Below are positions 26,701-40,011 of a stretch of 64,000 bases of DNA, piece after piece. The notes beneath the pieces are model-generated. The model was given only the letters and a program-made list of their open reading frames with translations, was not told the DNA's origin and ran no database searches. Numbering within the stretch: position 1 is the stretch's first letter; every line of letters starts with the position of its first letter. Origin of the DNA: Ptiloglossa arizonensis. Lineage: Eukaryota > Arthropoda > Insecta > Hymenoptera > Colletidae. The DNA lies in NCBI RefSeq assembly GCF_051014685.1, contig NC_135051.1:15519557-15583556 (forward strand), written 5' to 3'. A program made the translations under genes and the position numbers.

Positions 26701-29502
26701 TGTTTGTGTTTATAAAAATTTATCAACATATAACTACGCATGTTGTTTAATATCCATCATCTCTACAACCCTCCTTCCCACAATAATAATGTTATACATT
26801 TTGTTGATCTTTGTATAAATGTTTCTATATCAATACAACTACTACACTTTTCTATAACTAACATAAGATGAATTATTTAACTTCGTTACTGTCCACATAT
26901 CACAGGCACATTGTAAAATTATGCAATAAATACATTATATTTTGCAATAACATATATAATATTTTGTAGCATAAATTGAAATTACCGTTTATATATCATA
27001 ATATGTAAAAATCTATGTAATTTATTAAAATTATGTAAAATTGATCTTCCACTGCATATGAGCTGGGACAGTCAAAGTGAAAAATATTCAAAATACATTA
27101 TAATTATTGAGAGTATAAAGTGAATAAGATCTAAACACTATGCATAATATTTTGAAAAAACACATAATATGTAGCTTATACCTAATGATACAAAATTATT
27201 CATAAATACATCTCTAAAAAATTGGAAAATTTATGAAATAAAATATATACAAGTGCTATATAAACATAAAGTGTATCTAAAATTTTGTTTACTTAATGGT
27301 TAATTAAAGATTAATGTCCCTAAAGGAGGTATCTGATTAATACAGGATTAAAAATGTATACACTATGTATAAACTTTTCAATATATATAATTTGTTTTAT
27401 TTGATTGACATTTCAAATAAAATTTTTATGTTTAAATATCAAAAGTTATATTTTTTTTTTCTAGAATGTAGTGTAAAAAAATATACAACATAAGTAATTT
27501 TTATTTATTATTTGATTTTAGTACAGTTTTAGTATTACATATTAATAATCAGTATTATTCAGAAAATTATACTATACTTTTTTGATATTTCCGGAAACCA
27601 AAGCATGTAACTGAATATATGTATTATAGTATAAGGGGATATATTAATGGAGATTTTTCTCGAATATTTACAAGAATAATGTAATAAGTCAATTAGGTTT
27701 ATTATTCTTTGATTAAAAAATTTCTACTAATTATAATTATATGTAAATAATACAATAGTGAATATCCATTTAAGTGAGAATGTAATGTTTTAATACTATA
27801 GAAAATGTAATGTGTACAATTTAAATAAATCTGATAAAATAAATTTTTGTAATAAAACTTGACAAAAATTACTAGTAATAGTCTATAATTAACCTTTCCA
27901 ATAGAAAGAAAAATTTCAGAATCTCGTATCATGATTTGCATACCTGCGAATCTGCACTGTTTTGCCATAGATTTCTTAGTAGACTGTCAGAACAATCAAA
28001 ATAACAAAATCATTATACATCATTATACCATGAGATTTTATATGTCAAATCAAATTTTCATATTAATGGAAGAATTATGATAAATTGTAACTCTGTTTGA
28101 ATAAATGGTATTTAAAAATGTTAAATGTGTTCCTTTTTGTATAAAACAAACACTGGGATAAAGAAATAAGTATATTATTAATATCCAGATCAAATTGTTT
28201 TAAATGAAATTACTAATTAAAAGATTTTGTTTTACAATAATAAACATTTTAGTAATAAATGATTTTCTATAAGATAATAATTTGTTCTTTTTTTTTTTTT
28301 GAACAACCAAGCTATGTGTGAAAATTAAAGAATTCTTAATTCTGACAATAAAATTACTAACTACTAAATACATTGAAATATGAACTACATCCATAAATAT
28401 AGTACACTATTTATTTTTAATAACTGATACTAACATTGAAATAGTCAAAATGATTATTTTTTTCCAGAAATATTTAGTAAAACTTTTAACTAGTAGTAAT
28501 AACACAAAATTTAATATTAATATTGTGACTATCAAATGCAATGGAAAATGATATTACTTATTTATTTAAAAATATTATTTCCTGATTGTCACTTTAATAA
28601 ATACATACTTGTGTAAACAATATCTAAACAATGGCAACACTCGTTACTATATAATATATAGCATCAGCAAACTAATCTGTGTTCAGTAGTTGTATAATAT
28701 AATACTAAAAATTTACTTTATATCCATTAAGGTTTCATTGGATGTACAACATATTTTTAAATAAGAATGGAATATGACATTCTTGAACAACTTGGAATTG
28801 CATTTATTTAATTCAGATATTAAATATTAACTAAAACTTTAGTTATAAAAATTAAATCATAACATATAAACAATAATACCACATACAGATGTTTTTGTTT
28901 GAAAATTTGATAAATATAAACAAGTAGTCAAACTTCTAAAATATGACTCTTTGAACTCCTTTGAAGCTAATATAAAATTGAACTTATTTAATATCATTAT
29001 TATGCATTCTGCACTAATTTATTAATATGATTATCTATATTAAAATACATCTAATAAATTCCTCTATAAAAGGCAATTAAATATAATAAAAATCTGAAAG
29101 ATATTTCATTAAATAAATTACATATTTTTAAAATTTCTTATACATGCAACATGTACTTACAAAAATGCTTATGATATTTAACTGACTTTTACAAAATTAT
29201 ATCTGTATATGAAACTGTTACTGTACAATTAATACATTTAAAACAATGATAAACACAAAGATCGTTTGTTAGTCATTATTTGCAATTAGTCATGTCAATG
29301 TTTTACAGCATTGCGTGGCTTCTCATACTTTCACATTAGAGCTGTAACTTTTATTGTTACAACTGTAATAGAACCTTTATGAATTTCTGTACAAAAGGTA
29401 CTGAACAAAAATCAATAAGGACACTTACAAAACATTCAAAATCAATATGTACTAACCTCGGGAATTAGAACACTCAGAAGTTGGTGGGCCACTTAAAACT
29501 GA
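23774..29502. other. AT-rich tail-to-tail interval, probably largely RRBP1 3'UTR/last intron
   Basis: This 5.7-kb interval lies between the convergent IntS11 and kinectin/RRBP1 genes. It is very AT-rich with no long open frame. A (TA)n tract sits at about 23938-23960. The only piece that looks coding is a 21-codon minus-strand exon at 25736-25798, listed separately. I see no other gene, RNA gene or transposon that I can support. Confidence 0.6.
25736..25798 (-). CDS. Candidate alternative last coding exon of kinectin/RRBP1
   Basis: On the minus strand a GGATTTTTCAG acceptor is followed by 20 sense codons and TGA (GGSEKNYFTKQGALMLRK, then TR, then stop). The segment has noticeably more CpG and GC than the AT-rich DNA around it. 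It starts in phase 0, the phase in which RRBP1 exon 13 (29650-29772) ends, so skipping the short stop-containing exon at 29503-29538 would splice to it and give a different C-terminus. It could instead be the last exon of an unseen gene or a chance frame. I do not recognise the peptide. Confidence 0.4.
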   Translation of the reverse strand, partial: GGSEKNYFTKQGALMLRKTR

Positions 29503-32500
29503 CTATTCTGAGCTGCAGCAATCTTCACTAACTTCATTCTGAAACTCAAAAAGTAATTTAACAAGATTTATTGCTTAAAAATATTACAATATTTTGCATT
29601 TGTTTATAGTAAATTTTTTTAAATTTAGTAGTATTTATATGTTTTATACCCTGAGTTTTGATATTTCTTGCTGAAGTTGTGCAACGTGAGAACGCAATTT
29701 AATTACTTCTGCATCTAATGTTGCCCTTTTATTGTATTCTGATTGAAGTTCTTCTGACAAACGTGCTTTTTTCTGTAATAAATGTAGTTTAAAAACCAAG
29801 CATATTATTTATTTTAAATATTTCTGCATAATATACACAAGTTTATTTTAAAAATCACCTCTTGTAGCTTTTCCATTGCTACTAGGTCATGAGTATTTAC
29901 GTCACTTGAAACTGACTCGGCATTAGCTTGTTTTTTAAGTTCTGCATCTTTTAATCTAGCTTCCAACTCTGCTACCTTGATTTGTACCTAGAGACATATA
30001 ACAAATTATTTACTTATTTTGTAAATGTATTAACTTTTAATTTTTTATACAAATACTTTAAGTCTACCATTTCACTTGCATTCAATTTATTCATGAGTTT
30101 TTTTAACTCAATCCTAAGATTTTCGACCTCGTTTTCCTTTTGCCGAAGTTGAGACTGCCACAATGTTTCCTCTGATACTACACGACTTTGAAGAAAATTG
30201 AGTATACTTTCCTGGAAATTTGTTACGAAGAAATATAGTACAAATTTACATTAAATTGAATAGTATTACAACTGCATGAAATACCTACTGTATCATCAAT
30301 GACTTGTTTATAATATGAAACCATTTCTTTTAAGTTTTTATTTTGCTCTTCCAACTCTAAATGTTTGTCAGATACATTGTTTTTCTTTAATTCGATTAAA
30401 ACTGTGTTTACTTTTTCTTCAAAAAGTTTAAGCCATTGATCATGTGACTTTTCAGATATTTTTATTTCTGGGAATAACCTTTGTAAGAAAACCTTTGTTA
30501 ATTCTTCTTGCTCTATTTTTATTTTTTGTATCATTTCCTAATAATCAAACAAAAAATGTATTACATTTTAGTATATGAAAATTTAAAGAAAGTTCAAAAT
30601 TATGATTTATTCAATTTTATTTTATATACAAAAGTGACAAGAAATAAAATTAAATCAATAAATTTTGAAAAAGAAAACTAAAATATATAAAATGGGGACT
30701 TACATCAAAGTTTTTCCCATTATTAGATTTAGCACGCAACTCAGCAGCAGAAAGAGCTTCCATCACTTTCCAGTTTTTAATACGTAACTCCTGTTTCGAC
30801 CATAAAAAAATGATCAATTTGTTATAGCTGAATACCAGTACTTTATGCACAAACTAATTCAAATTACTTAGAAACTAATCTTTTAAAGTTGAAATGTAGT
30901 AAAAGATTGGTAAAGTGATGGAAGCAATAAAAACTAATTGCACCAATATACAGAAAACATAATTTACAGAAGTATTTGACTTGTGCTGTCATTGAAGTAT
31001 TAATAATACTAATGCACATAAAGTAAACAAATTCTTAGCTATGTACTTATCCATAAGTACATTATAACTTACATTATTCTTGGATCTTTGTGCTTCTAAA
31101 TCATCATTCAACCGATTAACAAGACTTTGTTGACTGTTTACATCACTACGCAATGCATCGACTTGAGCATTTAATTGTTTAAGTTCTGCTTCTTTATGCG
31201 TTAATTCTGTTTTTAAGGCAGTTAGTTGACTTTCCTTTTGGGCCAGCCTTTAAAAACAATTTACATACAAAAATCTGTATGTTAAATCATGAATTCTATA
31301 ATTATGTATATACATACAAATTTGCATGTTCTACGAGTTGCACATTCTTTTGAATATTATCATCGATTCCATTTTCTCGACCTTCTGCAGCTGGTCGTTC
31401 AGTAGTTGCCGCTAATTGCGAAGCTAACGATTCATTCTCTTCTTGCAATTGTTTAAGTTGTTTTTGCAATTCTACGAGATTTATGAGCTAAAAATATAAC
31501 AGTTATATACAGATAGAATAAATGTAATTTAAATTTATGCTTATGTAGCAAGAATAATACCTGTGTAGAAAGTCTATCATTTTCTTCTTGCAATCGTGTG
31601 ACCTGTAATTGTGTTTCACTTAATTTTGTTTCATTGTTTTGTAACTTATTCATTTCAACTTTTAACATTTTCATTTCATTTGCCGTTTCATTCACAGGTG
31701 TGAGTTCTGCACGAGTATTTGTCAATTCAGTTTGTGTTTGTTTTAGTTCATCTTTTAATTTCTGTATATCACATTGATAAGCATTAACTTCACCTTGTAC
31801 TTTCATAAGATTCTCTGTTGCCTTTTCAAATTTAACTTTCATTGTAGCTGTCATCTTTTGTGCAGCATCTAAGCGTGCCTCCAACTGTGTTACATTTTCC
31901 ATTGAGTGTTTTAACTCAATTCGTATATTGCTAAGTTCATCCTGAGATTTTTTCAATTCTTCTTCTTTGTTTACTAGAGTCACTTTAAGAGCTGCAATTT
32001 CTGCTGCTTCAGACTTTGCCTCATTTATTGAGATTGACAATTCAGATTTTAATTTTACTAACTCAGATTGGGCTTTGTTTAATTCAGCTTTTAATGCAGT
32101 AACGTCATTAGCCTCTGCTTTTACAGCATTCAATTCTGTCTGCAATGAATTTACCTGTTTTTGAAGGTCTTGTTCATGACGATTTACATTTTTCAATCTG
32201 TGATCTAAATCAGCATGAGCACGATGAGATTCCTAAATAAATGAATGTAAATATTTTATTAGCAAATTACTAATATAAATCAGTTAAATCAAGGTCTTCG
32301 CGCGTGCGTGTGTGCGTGTGTGTATGTGTAGTATCTACTTACACATGATATATACTATAACCTTACCTCAAGTTGTCTAGCAATGTCTTGCAATCTGTCA
32401 CCAGCTTCTTTGAAATGTTGTAATTGTCCTTCCGAGTGCATCAACTGGCCTTGCATAATTCCCAATTGCTGCCGTAACATTTCTATTTCAGCAGTGCTAC

Positions 32501-35500
32501 TCTCACAAGTTGCTTGCAACTCACTTTGCAATTCTTGTACTTCTACATGTTTTTGAGCTAGCTGTGCTTTTAAAGCATTTTCATTTTCACGCAATTGTGA
32601 AAATTGAACTTCCATTTGTTTGCGTTGTGCTATTAATTCTTGCTGTAGATGGCCCTGAGTTTGTCCTTGATCATCTTGCATCTTATGAATAATTGCAGCA
32701 TTTTCATTTACTTTAGTTTGTAATTGTTCAATCTGTCTTGTAAAACCTTGCTTTTCAGCAGCATGACTTTCCAAAATGTGTTGCATACGTGTATGTAATG
32801 TTTGAGTTTCTGTAACCTTAGCATTTAATGCTTCTTCTAATTGTCTTGCATTAGCTGATAATCTAGATCTCTCAGAATTAAGTTCAGCTCGCAATTCTTT
32901 CAGTTTATTTTGAAATGCAATATTTGCTTCATGCTCATCAGCAAGAGCTTTTTCTTTTTCTGCCAGTTGCTTCTTTAATTTAATAACTGGGTCTGCACGA
33001 CCTTCTGTCCATTCTGAGTGTTCTGATGGATTATCCATTTGTTTATTTAAAAGCTGATCAATAAGAATTTGTATTTCAGAACGACTAAGTTCAGCTTTTT
33101 GAACCAAAGGCATCAAGAGAGATACATTAACAGCATCTTTGTCTCCACCTAAAAATATTGCTTAGAATTAAAAAATGTTTGAATATGTAAATCCATATAA
33201 TAATGGAATTCATTTAATAACATTTAGATAAAACACTATTATCATAATAGAATTTCCTTATTATATATTTCAGTTTTTGACTTTATACTTATTACTTAAT
33301 TATGGTTTAATTATCAGTAATAATTTTTAAACCAGTAATAATAAACCCATACATCAAAGAAAAATGAATATTTTTTTTTAAGAACATAGAATGTAGTTTT
33401 GTTGAATAATATGGAAAAATATGTTGAGTTATTTCTTGTAAAAGAATAACCTTGAAAGTACAGACATTGACCTGCAAAGAGAGAAGGGGAACTGACCCTA
33501 CCTCAGTCACATTCCAAAGCACTTCAGAAGAATCTGCTTTGCCCTGTTCATGATAGATTTCATGCTAAACTTAGGCATACCCAAGCAATTACTTTTAATG
33601 TTTTATATTATTTTAAAATATTTTTCTAACAAATATAAATATTTTTATTTAATAATTTGGTACATCTAGTAAATGTATAAATACTCTTTAATTTTATACA
33701 TTTTATTAGTTCCATTTAGTTGCTTTAAGAATATTAAATATTACTACAGAAAAATGTATTCTTTTTTAAATTAATTATTAACATAATTAAATAAAAATCC
33801 CATAAAATTTGACTATATTTCTATAAAATTAACTTAATAATATAATTAATAAACAAAGCAATTGATGTATTTACATACCAATTTGAGCTAAAATATCATT
33901 TTTCTTCTTTGTCTTTTTGGATTCTTTAGTTGGAGGTTGAATTGAAAGTGCTATTTCTTTTACTATTTCCTTCGTATCTTTAACTGGAGTTTCTTTCTGT
34001 TCTTTAATTTCTTTTGCTTCTTTTGTAGAAGCATCTCTATTAATGACTGATGGCGCATTAACAGATGCAGTTATTTCTTTTTTCTCATCTTTCTTATCTT
34101 CTTTAATATTTTCATCCTTCTTCTTCACAGAGTCTTTTGTATTTTTCTTTGACTTTGTTGGAGTTTCTTTTGGAGACTTATTCACAACTGGTTCAGATTG
34201 ACTGATTTGATGCAGATTTTCCTTCTATTTTAGGAGGAAAATATTAAAATATTTACATTATAAAATATGATTAAATTTTAAAAAGCAACAATTTTAAAAA
34301 ACACAAGTTATTTTTTTATGAAATTACTTGTTAATATAATTACATAAGAGACTCACATATATAACATAAAGGATTAAAATAATTTTTTACTACACTAGAA
34401 AGATTATAAAATAAAAATATTACATTTATGACACTAATAATTATAATCTTTTTTGATTATCTCAAACATTGTATTTAGAATATTTTTTACTTATTATTTG
34501 TATATAACTTTAGACGCATACATTACATTACTGAAGAGGATCTAAACAACGTTGAAAACATTCCAAATACAATGCTTAGGTTGACTAAGAATTACTATAA
34601 CTATTATTTTCAACAACCTAGCAATCCTTATAATTATTACTGTATCAATAACCAATAACTTAAAAATCAGCTTTCATTCTCTTGTTTACTGAAGATTCTT
34701 TAACACTAGAACTGCCAAAGTAGTTAATTTGACTTGTTTTGAACTTCTTTCTAAAATTACTTGATTATTAACAGTGCTTTTGTCTACATTTGTTAACAAT
34801 TATTGAAATAGAGAACTAACTATACTCGTAAATTAATTTGCCTTTCTAATTTTAAAAATACGTATATAGTTTGGTACAAATAGCAACATGTTCACCATCA
34901 GTAATTCTAGTGTTAATAACTTGAGTACCCATTAGTTTGATGATTAGTAATATTAAATAAGCATTATCACTACTTAAAGATAAGATTTTTGTGTTATAGA
35001 AGCAGCAGGCTATGCAAAATATGAAAAGTGAATGAAATGCATATAAGGTTCAATGTTCTACCAAAAGCAATTCACTCACACTATGACTCCGTATGAGTTC
35101 GAGGTCGTCCTTTGGTTGAATGAGGTCAAAATGATTAACCTCCACTGAGGGAGGTTGTGAAGGACTTAATTCAGTCACAATAACCAATGGTTCATCTTTA
35201 TTTACAAGAATTGGCTTTACCTTTTCAAACTTGCTTTTCTTCTTACTTCCTTTGCTACTCTCCTATAATTCCAATGTACATATAAAATGTTCCCCATATG
35301 TTAACAAAGCAAAAAGAGAAAAAAAGGGTGTTCCACATCTATAATGATACATATGTGGTTTTACATTATATTAAAATGGACATATAAAATTATTGAAATT
35401 TATTTCTACATATGTTAATATTAGTCAGCAAAAGAACTAAAGATTCTTAGAATCTAACTCCATATTAGTAAAATAATTACTTCTTCATACAAAATGATAA

Positions 35501-37796
35501 CTAATATCTCTTACTGTGCTTATATGCATATACATATATTATTGATTTACTTTTCACCTCAAATCTGTATTTATTTTGACTTCTTGGTAAACATATATAC
35601 CTGAAATTGATAAATCCATTGCATCATTACCTTTTTATGTACTTTATGCTTTAACACAAAAATATTTTATTCTTATACAATGACAGCAAAAACAAATGTT
35701 TTCATTTAATAATAATATTTTTGACATTAACAGTTTCTAATTAAATTGCAACTTTTTGTTGTTTTACTTAGTTTTAATCTACGTGATAATGTAGAAGTAA
35801 AAATAAGATAATATCACAATGTGTGGAACAGTTATTTATAGAAATTAATCTTGGCGTTCTAGAACTGTTTATCAATGGCCCATACACGAAAAAGAAACTG
35901 TAGCTATATTATATATTAAATTATGTTATATAAAATTAGAATTTTTAATTTTAATAAGTTTACTTAGAAAATTAAATTTTTATTATTTTATTTGACAGAT
36001 ATATCGCATATTTATTAAGGTTATATACACAAACTGCACTAAATTATTGATGATAAACATTCCAATAAAATATTTTATTATGTATTTAATTTTCTGGTAC
36101 AAATCAACTCACCAAGGCATAATTCCACTGTGCAAAAAAAATTATAAAATGCTACAATTTAGAGCAATAAACTGTTTTATGAAAAATTGTAAAAATATGG
36201 AAAAATATATGATATTCTAATGTACATATAACAACAAGTGAAGATCATATGATCATAAAATTTTTCCTTTTTGGTTTTACCTTCTAAGGGCCTGTTTTAT
36301 ACTTTCAATTATAACCACAAGATACTTTGATTACTAATAAATAAATTTAATTTCATAGAAAACTATTGTAAATTAAAAACATAAAGTACATTTTCTATAA
36401 AAAAAGATGTCCATTTAAATATAATATACATAAAACTTAAAGAAAAATTAGACACAACTTTTACAGAATTAAATAGGGAAAACATTAATTAATTTTTTAC
36501 ACTGATATAGGAGTGTGCAGTTATATTGCATTAATTTGCATCCTTGAAAATAATAAAATAATTGAAAACAAGATTAAAATAATGATACAACAATTGTTAA
36601 CAAAAGACAAAAACAAATTTCACTATTTATTAAAAAAAATATCAATATGTAAGTACATAAATGTTATTTTATACCATACTAAATTAATTGTATTAGTTTA
36701 TGTAAAATGGTATATTAAATGTATATGAAAGGTAATGTATGTTATTTTAAAGTGTTATATTAATATGTAATAATTAGTCTTTATAAATGTGTGACACCCA
36801 GAGAGAAATGTGATACTTTATGAATAGAAAGACCTTAAATGACACACAAATGTGATATATAATATGTAAGCATACCATATTTCATGCATGAAATGTATGA
36901 AAACATAAGAATAAAGAAGCGCACATGTGTTTTTAGTTTTACAGTTATGTAATAATTATTTACACACAAACACTTAACATGCAAGAAGCATTTTAAAAAT
37001 TATAGAAAGGCAATTCTTATTTATAATTACATAATGCATAAATAATATATTTCTTTCAAAATTAAATTAGTTCTTTAAGGATATAATCAATTGCCTTTTT
37101 TATCATTGTCAACCTTTTGTGACACAATAACTTAATTTTTACAATTAGAATTTTTAATCAACACTAATTGTTTTATATTTTTTCCAAGCAGATAATAAAT
37201 ATTTAACAAAAATAAGAAAATTGTTCACAGAAATAATTTGCACAAATTATATGTTATAAAAAGATTATAAATTTAATAAATGTGCCTACCCGTGCTAATG
37301 GTTCTAAAGGCAGTATTTGAGGGTTTTCCTCAAATTGGACATGCTCAGACTTTTCCTCCTTGTCATCTTTCTCATCCTTTTCTTCTTTCTTCTCTTTTAC
37401 TTTCTTGCCTGCCTTATTCTTATGTTTCTTTTCTTTGCTTTTATCCTTTTTACCTACAAGCAGCAATAATATATATATTTTTTTATATTAATTAATATAA
37501 ATGTATACCAATCTTAACTAATACAAGTGTTTAAAAATTAAGATATTGTTATTCATTAAACACAATATTAAATTAATATTTTCTGAAATTATTTAATTTT
37601 CAAAGGAAAATTTGTTGTAATAAAATTGCATTATATGGTCATACATACTTAATAAAAGGTCATCAGGAAGTTTTCTCTGTTCTGCTATTGCTTCTTCATA
37701 AGATTTTTCTTTTATGGCAAACATTGATACTAATAGAATAACTGCTGCAGAAATAACTACCACTGCTACATAAACTAATCCTGTTTGGAGATCCAT
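29503..37796 (-). CDS. RRBP1: Kinectin / ribosome-binding protein 1 (p180) family, 14 coding exons
   Basis: This is an ER membrane protein with a short N-terminal anchor, a lysine-rich cytoplasmic linker and a long coiled coil. Relatives bind ribosomes or kinesin and shape rough ER. Coding exons in transcription order: 37649-37796, 37290-37453, 35080-35262, 33879-34224, 32367-33148, 31561-32232, 31318-31487, 31073-31247, 30704-30790, 30289-30537, 30068-30211, 29859-29987, 29650-29772 and 29503-29538. All phases agree, giving about 1135 residues. Residues 7-28 (LVYVAVVVISAAVILLVSMF) form the membrane anchor. A highly charged Lys/Glu region (SKEKKHKNKAGKKVKEKKEE) follows, then a linker, then from about residue 270 a near-continuous coiled coil (VIKLKKQLAEKEKALADEHE, then many Leu heptads). 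The conserved kinectin/p180 box appears as ELRIKNWKVMEALSAAELRA. The C-terminus is NEVSEDCCSSE. A non-coding first exon ends at 38380, with its intron at 37812-38379. Kinectin and RRBP1 cannot be told apart by eye; insects may have one gene for both. Confidence 0.88.
32299..32332. repeat. GT/GC-rich microsatellite in RRBP1 intron
   Basis: A short imperfect (GCGTGT)/(GT) run lies in the intron between RRBP1 coding exons 5 and 6. Confidence 0.8.
33451..33471 (-). other. Candidate 21-nt microexon in RRBP1 intron 4
   Basis: On the minus strand CCCCTTCTCTCTTTGCAG precedes 21 nt followed by a GTTATT donor. Inserted between exon 4 (phase 1) and exon 5 it keeps frame, has no stop, and would add seven residues around QCLYFQ. 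The acceptor is strong and the donor is weaker than average. Confidence 0.3.
36113..36127 (-). other. Candidate 15-nt in-frame microexon in RRBP1 intron 2
   Basis: On the minus strand the acceptor tract TTTTTTTTGCACAG is followed by TGGAATTATGCCTTG and a GTGAGT donor. Exon 2 ends and exon 3 starts in phase 0, so inclusion adds exactly WNYAL without a frame change. A UGC just upstream of the acceptor is the arrangement known for neural microexons driven by SRRM4-type splicing factors. Whether it is used here is inference. Confidence 0.45.
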
Positions 37797-38379
37797 TTTG
37801 TTTATCTCTATCTGTAAAAATACAGTATTTTTGTTATGATTTACTACTCATAATGATTTTTAGTCAAAGTATAATCTCAAAAGTATATCGTTTTAATAGG
37901 AAGAATTCACTAAACATTACAACTGCATAAAACTCTGCACTCTTCCTTGCATTGTACAGTTCTTACACAATTTATTTTACACTGAATTTGAAATAACTCT
38001 ACTTTTCTTACATGTATTATTTATCAATAATACATATAATAAATTAGAATATACACTTTAATCTATCGAAACAAGCATTATCAATTAATTCCACAGGTGT
38101 AAAAAATATTTCACAGAATATTCATGTACATTCCACAGAGCTTATAGTATGTAATAATATAGCACAAAGTGGGTTACAATAGAACAATTCGTTGGGTGAA
38201 AGTTTTGAGAAAAAGTACGATGAGAATGACATATGGATGACAAGTGGATCATCGACACAATCGTCGAAGATGTACCGAATTCCTCTACGTTAATTCTCAA
38301 ATTGTTAGAACCGGCAAAATGATTTGTATTGTATGAACATGGTATTAAATTAATAGAATTAGCAAACTCGTAAACTTAC

Positions 38380-38520
38380 ACTGCTCACTGAAAATATTTT
38401 CAGTAGATTGCTTCCACCAAGGAATGTAATATGAACAGCGTACTATGTTTGTCTACAGAGAATCCCGACAAGAATTCATGCACGACGATTTCTTCTCAAG
38501 AATTATGGCGGCCGGACGTA
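38380..38520 (-). promoter_or_regulatory. RRBP1 non-coding first exon and probable promoter
   Basis: The minus strand reads AGTGAGCAGT followed by a GTAAGTTTAC donor at 38379, and the matching acceptor is at 37812-37813 just before the coding exon. The first exon therefore lies at and above 38380. Its upstream limit is not visible; the more GC-rich stretch to about 38580 is the likely promoter. Confidence 0.5.
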
Positions 38521-40011
38521 GAAGCAAGTATACGTGTTCGAAGCCACGCCTATCAAAACTCGCGTTTTCTGATTGGTGGCAAATTCTGCCACGTATGCAA
38601 AACACTCGTGTAAATAAGAATAAAATTCATCCACAAAATTTATTAATTGTCGATGACAATTAACGACAGTGAATAATTGATAACCTAATTTAATTCATAA
38701 CCACTGACACGTTGCATGCCACACATGAAAGGGTCGATACGTTTGTGTGACACTATGTCAATTCCAAACACTACACCATGCTGACCAATTTAATAAAACA
38801 TAAGATCAACTACTTTGTCTTCTATGCAATATCATATATCAAAAGATGCGTCTTATACAAGGTACGCCATGTAAGTTATTATAAATTGTTTGCTCAAAAA
38901 CTATTAAAGACAAAATCCTTTATTTTTATATTTTAGTTCTCACTGGAACCCTTTATGTCGTATATGTGGTACGGCTGTTGTCCCACCTTTATTAAGCTGG
39001 AGCGGCAACTTTAAATATTTTTAAATATAATAAAAAGTTTATTGGTACTTTGTTTAAAAACAAATATTTATTTAATGAAAAAATTTCTGTGCTATAACAC
39101 ATAAATATCGATGTGTTGCACATTACTTTAATGTTCTGAATTAAAGAAATTTCAAAGAATACAGAAAATTGTGTACCATTCTATTTAAACGAAAGTTTAT
39201 GATTATCACTTCTATTCACTGTAAATGAGATGATAGTATTTACCACATATGCTGCATATTCTACAAAGAGTCCCAGTGAGATCTAAAATTCAAAACAAAA
39301 AGAAGAATTTTATCTGTATTTCTAGTTTACTACATCTTAGTGTAGTATGATTAATAAATAAACTTGGGGTATATGTTTGTGATGATTTGATTTTATTATA
39401 CTTTATATTGTTGACTTTTTAACATGTAAAAAAATATGTTTTCATTCCACATTTTTATAGAAATATGTTATATCAATTATATCAAGCTAAATAAAAATAT
39501 AATTAGAATATTTATTCACTACTCTAAAAATAATATGGAAATCATAAATTTAATCAATAACGTTAATTATATCATTAGACTTTGTTTCAACAAATAGATA
39601 TTTAATGCTCTCTATTTATACAATCTTAATCAAATTTTATTATTATATGTAACATTTTTTAACAAACCGTATTATACATTATATACTTCTAACATAAGCT
39701 AATAGTAAGAAGATGATAAACGCATGACGTACTGAGAGATAATTGGCATAAAATGAATAGCCAAAGATTTGAACGAAATATGCCATATTATTTGGTGCTT
39801 TCAAATCCGTAAAAGCATTGGCAGTATTCCAAAATTAATATTTATGAAATTTCTGATTACTCGCATACAATATTATTTCATTATTATATCGTAATGCAAG
39901 TTGATAAATACACGCACCTCACAAGTATTGTTTATCGTTCAGAAATTTACTCCAAAAACATGCACGAAAATGATTTTTCTCCACAGGTTTTTTGTTATTA
40001 CTTAGGAATGT
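38521..40011. other. Interval between RRBP1 promoter and SNX1/2 stop
   Basis: About 1.5 kb of AT-rich DNA with no recognised gene. The part near 40.0 kb is presumably SNX1/2 3'UTR (minus strand). I see no clear repeat or RNA gene. Confidence 0.5.

Noticed and set aside
33502..33543. 42-nt exon-like segment in RRBP1 intron 4 with AG and GTAGGG borders (KADSSEVLWNVTE in one frame)
   Set aside because: In the phase imposed by the flanking exons it contains an early TGA. At most it is a poison exon.
36284..36310. 11-nt microexon-like segment (minus strand) in RRBP1 intron 2
   Set aside because: Its length breaks the frame, it contains TAG, and its acceptor lacks a pyrimidine tract.
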